Assembly (NCBI GenBank): GCA_027325115.1
Contig: DAHWFG010000415.1
Span: 1 to 26,615 of the forward strand
Source: JAKBCQ01 sp021807585
Lineage (GTDB): Bacteria; Planctomycetota; Planctomycetia; Isosphaerales; Isosphaeraceae
DNA: 26,615 nt
Direction of reading: 5' to 3'
Of this stretch, positions 21,938 to 26,615 are shown in pieces. The first letter of the stretch is position 1. The number at the start of each line of letters is the position of its first letter. Below the pieces are notes generated by a model. That model saw only the letters and a list, made by a program, of their open reading frames with translations, was not told the DNA's origin and searched no databases. The translations under genes were made by a program, and so were the position numbers.

Positions 21938-24900
21938 TTACGAGGGAGGCGGAATCGAGGTCGCGGTCGGTTTTCGGCTCGACACGATCGCGTCTCGGCA
22001 AGCGCGTTCGGCGTTGCGCCAATAAGCGATCCATCGCGATCGTTCGGGTTCGGGCGATTTGGCGAGCGCCTCGGGATTACGGAACGGCTCAAAATCGCGG
22101 TGATTGAGTTTCAAAGTCAGATCATACTCAAGCTTCAACGCCTGATTCGGTCCTTGTTTGATGCGATACGCGAGATCGGCCTCGAGCCAATCGAGCGCCC
22201 GCCGTCGCAGTTCGCCGCGGGTTCGATCGTCGAGTTCGGCGGAGTCGGATCCGTGTCCCGAAGCCGCCGCGGTCGCGGCGCGCGCCGCAAACGTCCGGTA
22301 AGACGATTCGACCGAGTCGGCGAGTTCGGGAGAAAGCTCAAAGGCTTTTTCATAGGCGCGAACGGCCTGCGCGGGGCGCCGCGCTTTCCAAAGGCAAAGC
22401 TCGGCGTACGCGATCCATTCGAGAGCGTCGCCGGGGCGATCCTTGCCCGCCAAACACGCCTCCAGCCTCGGCTCGAATCGAATCAATCGCTCGAGGTCGT
22501 CGATCCACTCCCGCGACGGTGCGGCGCCGACGATCGGCTTCGGTCCGTCTTCATACGCCTTTTTCAGTTCATATAAGGCGTCCAGAAAGTGAGATTGATA
22601 TTCGAGATTCCTTCCAATCAGCCGACGAGCGTCGGTGAACTTGGGATCGATTATGAGAGCCTGGCGAAACGCGCCGACCGCGCCCGCGTAATCTTCCCGC
22701 ATCGAAAGCGCCGCGCCGAGCTCGAACAGAATCCAGAATCGAGCCTTGGGTTTCGGTTCTCGATCGAGAGCCGCGCGAAATTCGGTGATCGCCTCGCCAA
22801 GCATTCCCCGATCAAGATACGTTAACCCCAAATAATGATGAGGGTCGGGCTTTTGTGGAGCGTTGCGAACCGATTCGGCAATCTCGCGATACGCAAGGTC
22901 AAAATCGCCCCGATCCCGCAGCGCGATCCCCAGCCCAAGGTGAAACCGGTCGGGAAATCGCGCGATTCCCCGCCGAAAGACGTCGACCGCGTCGTCGTAT
23001 CGTTTTTCATCGATCAAGAAAAGCCCCAAAACGTTCCAGCCGTCGTGGTCGTCGGGCTTGAGGCGGATGAGTTCGCGCAAAACCGCGATCGCGGGTTCGA
23101 TTTTTCCCTTCTTCCGCAACGCCTCCGCGGCGTCGAACAGCGCCGCGGCGGCTTTCGGGTTGAGCTCGATCGCGGTTCGAGTCTCGATTAAAGCGAGATC
23201 CAAATTCCCCGATTCCAGGTAGACGATTGCAAGATTCTTATGAACATCCCAGGATTTCGGGAAGACGCGCAGCGCCTCGCGAAACTCGGCGATCGCGTCA
23301 TCATATCTGCCGAGTTTACTTAGCGTGTGACCCAGGCCGTTGTGATATCCCGAATTGCCCGGGACAAGCCGCGTCAGTTCGCGAAACAGCGACTCCGCGG
23401 CCGCGAGCGAACCGAGTTCCAATAAGTCCCTGCCCAGCGGGTGACCGAGCTCGGGTCGAATCGATCGGACAATCATATCGTAACGAATCGCTTCATTCCA
23501 ACGGGGCGGCTGGAATCGTTTGAGCGTTTCGCCGAGCGCCGCGTTGATCCAGAGATCGCGCGGATGGCTTCGTTGCATCGCTTCGAGGACGTGAACCGCG
23601 GGATCGAGCAGGCCCGCGTCGCGGAGCGCCACGCCGAGCAGATATCCGCCGTGTTTCTCGAGCGTATCAAGCGAAACCCGCGCGGCGATCCGCTCGAGCG
23701 TCGCGCTCTGGGAACCCTCGGCGAGCATCGCCGCGCGAACCTCGCGGCGAAATGGATCACGGTCGCAGTGCCGAGCCAGCTCGATCAGCCGACGCCATTG
23801 ATGTTCGGGTTTGGAGCGGGTTTTGAGGTCGAGAGCCCAATCGTCAAGCGCCGCCGCCACGTCGAGCCCCAGGCTCTCGGGCATCTGTCGAATTCGCTCG
23901 CTCAGGTTTTCGATCGCGCGATCGAATTCGGCGTCGGCGGCGGGACGATCGAACGAAGCGAAATCAATTCCATAAGTTTTGAAAGTTTCAATCATTTTGG
24001 AATCGAGATCGATCGGGTTGATGTCGTCCCCCCTGCTCGACCGGATCCGTTCGAGTTCAGTCCGAAGCGTTTCGTCCCGCCTCACGCGACGCACCCGGTT
24101 TCGCGCGTCTTCACGCTCCGCCTGAATTCTCGCGATCATCTCCCACACGCGATCGCGCGTCTCGGAATCCCCTTCCCCCGCTTCGAGCACGCTCCGAGCA
24201 TGATCGGCGATCACCGCGGCTTGATCCCATATCCCCAGATTGTCGCCCGACGATTTCGCTTTCGCTTCCAGCTCGAGCGCGTTGGCGATCACCTCATAAA
24301 CCGAAGTTCTTGTGTTTATAAGACGTTCGGCGCGGCGACGCTCAACCCAAAGCCGGCCCGCAACGATCGCGATCACCGCCGCGATCACCGTCGCCGCCAG
24401 TCCGACCGCCAATCGACGTCGTTTCACCTCCTCAACCGCCCGAGCCCGCGCCACCACCCCTTCGTGCTCGGCCGCCTTCAATCGCTCGCTCACTCGATTC
24501 GTATACGAGACGATCGCCCCCGCGACTTCCCCAGCGTCACGCGGGCGATCCATACGATTAATTGATAAACATTTCAGCATGATCCCGCTTAACTCGGAAT
24601 CGACCGAGCGGGTCGCGAGACGTTCCTGAACCTTCGATAAATCCGCCAAGGCGGCTTGTCGCGCGATATCGTACGGAGTCTTCCCCGTATAAGGAGGCTT
24701 ACCAGTAAGGATCTCGCAGAGGATCGCTCCCAGGCCGAACACGTCCGCCGTCGGGCCGATTTTGTCGATCTCGCCCCGAGCCTGTTCGGGAGACATGTAC
24801 GACGGCGTTCCCAAAATCGTACCCGGTCGAGACAGATCACCCATCCCCGCGGGAGACGGCCGGAGATCCGTCATCAACACATGACTTGACGAAGAAAAGT

Positions 24901-26032
24901 CCCCATCGTCCTCCACGTACGTCTCGGCGCGTTCGGACGAGAGCGGATCGCGCGGGTCGCGGGAATTCTCACCGGCGGGATGCGACGACGATTTCGGTCG
25001 AGAAGAACCCTCTAACGACTCGATCTCCTCGGGATTCTCAGCCGACTGCGCGGCGTCTCTTGGATCGTCGTTCGTGCTCGCGAATTCCCCCTCGTTCTTC
25101 AGACGGATCACTTTGGCGAGTCCCCAGTCCATCACCTGGACCTCGCCGAACGCCCCCGTCATGATGTTAGCAGGCTTGAGATCGCGGTGAATCACTCCCC
25201 GAGCGTGCGAATACGCCATCGTTTGACACACTTGCTCGAAGATCGTCAAAAACCGCGGTATATCGTCGTCGAGACTCTTTCGCTCGGCCAACAACTCGGC
25301 GAGCGTTCGCCCTTTCACCAGCTTCATCGTGAAGTAAGGGCGCTTGTCCTCGAGATAGCCCACTTCATGCACCGGGACGACTCCCGGATGATCAAGCCGG
25401 CCGCCGATCCGAGCCTCTTCAATAAAGCGTTGCGATAATTCCAAATTGTGGCGATGGCGATCGCGCAACACTTTGATCGCCAGGTCGCGATCGAGATCGC
25501 GGTCGCGACCTTTATAAACGACACCCATTCCTCCCCGCGCGATCTCGCCGAGCATCTCGTAGCCCGCGTGCTCGATCTGAACACGAATGGTGTCGGCGGG
25601 GGAAAGCTTGATTGGATCGGGAACGGGATCGCGAACTCGAGCAAGAGGATCGATTTCATCGCTGATCGCCGTCGGAAACGCCATGCCGACTTCGTCTTCA
25701 TCACCGGAACGAACCGTGACCGACGCCCCGGCGGGGGCGGAGGGGAGAGTCGCGGCCGTCTCGCCGCCTCCATCGAATTCAGACTCGCTCTCAACGCACC
25801 GAGAATCGACTGATGATTGTTCAAGTGTCGGATTTTCGATCGAACCGACCCCGCACGCGTCGGCGCCCGTCGGGAGTCGCTCTTCGCCATCGTTCGTCAT
25901 CGAATCGATATCGGAAAACGAGGTGATATTCCTCTCTGTTGCGGTCGGCGCGGATTGCTCGAGCGAGTCGTCGGTCGACTCGCCTTCGACAAGCTTACCA
26001 CTGTCGTGTGAAATCCGATTCTTTTCGGACAT
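21938..26032 (-). CDS. Ser/Thr protein kinase with transmembrane helix and TPR tail
   Basis: 1364 residues, PknB-type planctomycete kinase. Residues 1-145 are acidic and probably disordered. Kinase: GEIARGGMGVVYKG (162-175), Lys187, Glu205/206, HRDLKPANI (282-290, Asp284), DWG for DFG (302-304), GTPSYMSPEQA (408-418), TADVFGLGAILCEILTG. About 95 acidic/Ser-rich residues (about 310-404) lie inside the activation segment, which is normally only 20-30 long. One membrane helix at about 541-559 should leave the kinase in the cytoplasm. The 570-790 linker (FKTYGIDFASFD, VAAALDDWALDL) is a pattern I associate with other planctomycete kinases. About 790-1260 is TPR-rich (KLGRYDDAIAEFREALRVFP). The ATG at 26032 has GGGAAACG upstream. 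Signal and partner are unknown. Confidence 0.92.
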   Translation of the reverse strand: MSEKNRISHDSGKLVEGESTDDSLEQSAPTATERNITSFSDIDSMTNDGEERLPTGADACGVGSIENPTLEQSSVDSRCVESESEFDGGGETAATLPSAPAGASVTVRSGDEDEVGMAFPTAISDEIDPLARVRDPVPDPIKLSPADTIRVQIEHAGYEMLGEIARGGMGVVYKGRDRDLDRDLAIKVLRDRHRHNLELSQRFIEEARIGGRLDHPGVVPVHEVGYLEDKRPYFTMKLVKGRTLAELLAERKSLDDDIPRFLTIFEQVCQTMAYSHARGVIHRDLKPANIMTGAFGEVQVMDWGLAKVIRLKNEGEFASTNDDPRDAAQSAENPEEIESLEGSSRPKSSSHPAGENSRDPRDPLSSERAETYVEDDGDFSSSSHVLMTDLRPSPAGMGDLSRPGTILGTPSYMSPEQARGEIDKIGPTADVFGLGAILCEILTGKPPYTGKTPYDIARQAALADLSKVQERLATRSVDSELSGIMLKCLSINRMDRPRDAGEVAGAIVSYTNRVSERLKAAEHEGVVARARAVEEVKRRRLAVGLAATVIAAVIAIVAGRLWVERRRAERLINTRTSVYEVIANALELEAKAKSSGDNLGIWDQAAVIADHARSVLEAGEGDSETRDRVWEMIARIQAEREDARNRVRRVRRDETLRTELERIRSSRGDDINPIDLDSKMIETFKTYGIDFASFDRPAADAEFDRAIENLSERIRQMPESLGLDVAAALDDWALDLKTRSKPEHQWRRLIELARHCDRDPFRREVRAAMLAEGSQSATLERIAARVSLDTLEKHGGYLLGVALRDAGLLDPAVHVLEAMQRSHPRDLWINAALGETLKRFQPPRWNEAIRYDMIVRSIRPELGHPLGRDLLELGSLAAAESLFRELTRLVPGNSGYHNGLGHTLSKLGRYDDAIAEFREALRVFPKSWDVHKNLAIVYLESGNLDLALIETRTAIELNPKAAAALFDAAEALRKKGKIEPAIAVLRELIRLKPDDHDGWNVLGLFLIDEKRYDDAVDVFRRGIARFPDRFHLGLGIALRDRGDFDLAYREIAESVRNAPQKPDPHHYLGLTYLDRGMLGEAITEFRAALDREPKPKARFWILFELGAALSMREDYAGAVGAFRQALIIDPKFTDARRLIGRNLEYQSHFLDALYELKKAYEDGPKPIVGAAPSREWIDDLERLIRFEPRLEACLAGKDRPGDALEWIAYAELCLWKARRPAQAVRAYEKAFELSPELADSVESSYRTFAARAATAAASGHGSDSAELDDRTRGELRRRALDWLEADLAYRIKQGPNQALKLEYDLTLKLNHRDFEPFRNPEALAKSPEPERSRWIAYWRNAERACRDAIVSSRKPTATSIPPPS

Positions 26033-26496
26033 CTTCGACGTTTCCCAGGACGAATGCGCAAAGTGTGCACCCTAACATAACGAATTCGATCGATCGCTGT
26101 AAATCAAATCAAGCCGGGCGGATCGACTCGGCGAGGTTCGCAGGCACGGAATCGGATTGTCAAACCGAAGGTTGATCCGAATTCGAATCGATCGGAGATC
26201 GCTTCGCGCGGAACGAAACTCCTCGAGAGGGGGACGCGTCGCGAAGGTCGAGGTTTACGGTTCTCGCTCTTCGCGACGACGCCCCCTTTCGCTTGATCAA
26301 ACGTTCGACATGTCAAAGAGCGTCCCGGCCCGATCTCACGGTCGCCCGGGCTTGTTGCGTTGTTGATGACAATTTCACATCATGCGAACGTTATGGACAT
26401 CGACCGATCGTGAAATCGAGAGTCCCTGTAGGGAGGCTTCGCTCGTAGTTTTGGCCGAGGATATACTCTTCAAGCCGTCGCCGCCTCGATATCGCT
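26033..26496. other. 464-bp gap upstream of the kinase gene
   Basis: No convincing gene. Small reading frames are Arg-rich and out of keeping with neighbouring genes. A small TCCC-TGTA-GGGA hairpin is at 26423-26434. The kinase promoter candidate is at 26074-26103. Confidence 0.45.
26074..26103 (-). promoter_or_regulatory. Candidate promoter for the kinase gene
   Basis: On the minus strand TTTACA (26098-26103) and TATGTT (26074-26079) are 18 nt apart, resembling -35/-10 boxes, about 42 nt upstream of the ATG at 26032. It is tentative. Confidence 0.3.
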
Positions 26497-26615
26497 TCAA
26501 GTAGCGGCGGGATCTTTGGCGCCGGAGAAGCCCGTTGCGATCGAGGAACGGTTCGCGCTGTCGCATTCTTCCTGGAAGTCGAATTCTTCTGGGGGGGCGA
26601 ACTCTTGTGGGAGGG
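26497..26615 (-). CDS. Possible C-terminal end of a protein running off the right edge
   Basis: One minus-strand frame is open from the window edge to a TGA at 26497-26499. It reads about 38 acidic residues (LPQEFAPPEEFDFQEECDSA, then a Ser/Ala/Gly-rich end), with mostly G or C at third codon positions as in real genes here. The other two frames are also open for a stretch but are arginine-rich. The segment is too short to recognise. It could equally be chance. Confidence 0.3.
   Translation of the reverse strand, partial: LPQEFAPPEEFDFQEECDSANRSSIATGFSGAKDPAAT

Noticed and set aside
26375..26566. Minus-strand 63-residue frame near the right edge
   Set aside because: It is very arginine-rich; the overlapping acidic frame ending at 26497 has better codon third positions.

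Overview
The window looks like a chromosomal piece of a planctomycete (phylum Planctomycetota, probably near Isosphaeraceae/Gemmataceae). This is inferred from gene content: a DUF1559 protein with the CPSD and H-x9-DG signatures, a short PEP-CTERM protein, a very long kinase-TM-TPR protein with DWG in place of DFG, and a SnoaL/SgcJ two-domain secreted protein. Coding DNA is GC-rich with many GATC/CGATCG words, while several intergenic gaps carry short AT-rich islands. Nineteen protein genes are supported, two of them cut by the window edges, plus one weak edge fragment that is one of those two. No tRNA, rRNA, insertion sequence, integrase or CRISPR array was seen.

Layout. Positions 1-2086 (minus) hold sucC-sucD, the succinyl-CoA synthetase operon, with a strong hairpin in the gap between them. 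Positions 2313-3406 hold a NYN/YacP-like RNA-binding or nuclease protein and a divergent 72-residue membrane protein. Positions 3451-4818 (minus) hold an exported protein with two SH3-like modules. Positions 5047-7513 (plus) form a probable operon: a YggS-type PLP-homeostasis protein, a YggU/DUF167 protein and aroA (EPSP synthase). The 3' end of aroA overlaps by 85 bp a convergent gene for a membrane protein with a degenerate M28-peptidase fold (7429-8640).

Positions 8899-18075 are mostly exported proteins: a PepSY-like lipoprotein, a large DUF1559 protein, an SGNH/rhamnogalacturonan-acetylesterase-like hydrolase, an esterase-D-like hydrolase, a SnoaL-like secreted protein, and a Gly/Asn-rich repeat protein with TPRs. 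The two neighbouring exported esterases suggest removal of ester decorations from polysaccharides. Positions 18254-20264 (minus) hold a LarA-like racemase-domain protein followed 43 nt later by a HAD phosphatase, a likely two-gene operon. Positions 20486-21271 hold a PEP-CTERM protein followed by the only hairpin in the window with a clear U-tract. Positions 21938-26032 hold a 1364-residue Ser/Thr kinase with a TPR tail.

Nothing here is clearly a new defence or mobile system. The items most worth a second look are the M28-like protein interrupted by two membrane-helix pairs with its metal ligands lost, the kinase with an unusually long acidic activation-segment insert, the 5 x 60-bp repeat protein, and the LarA-like/HAD pair. 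Several strong hairpins sit just after gene ends without U-tracts. All family names come from motif recognition by eye, not from a database search.
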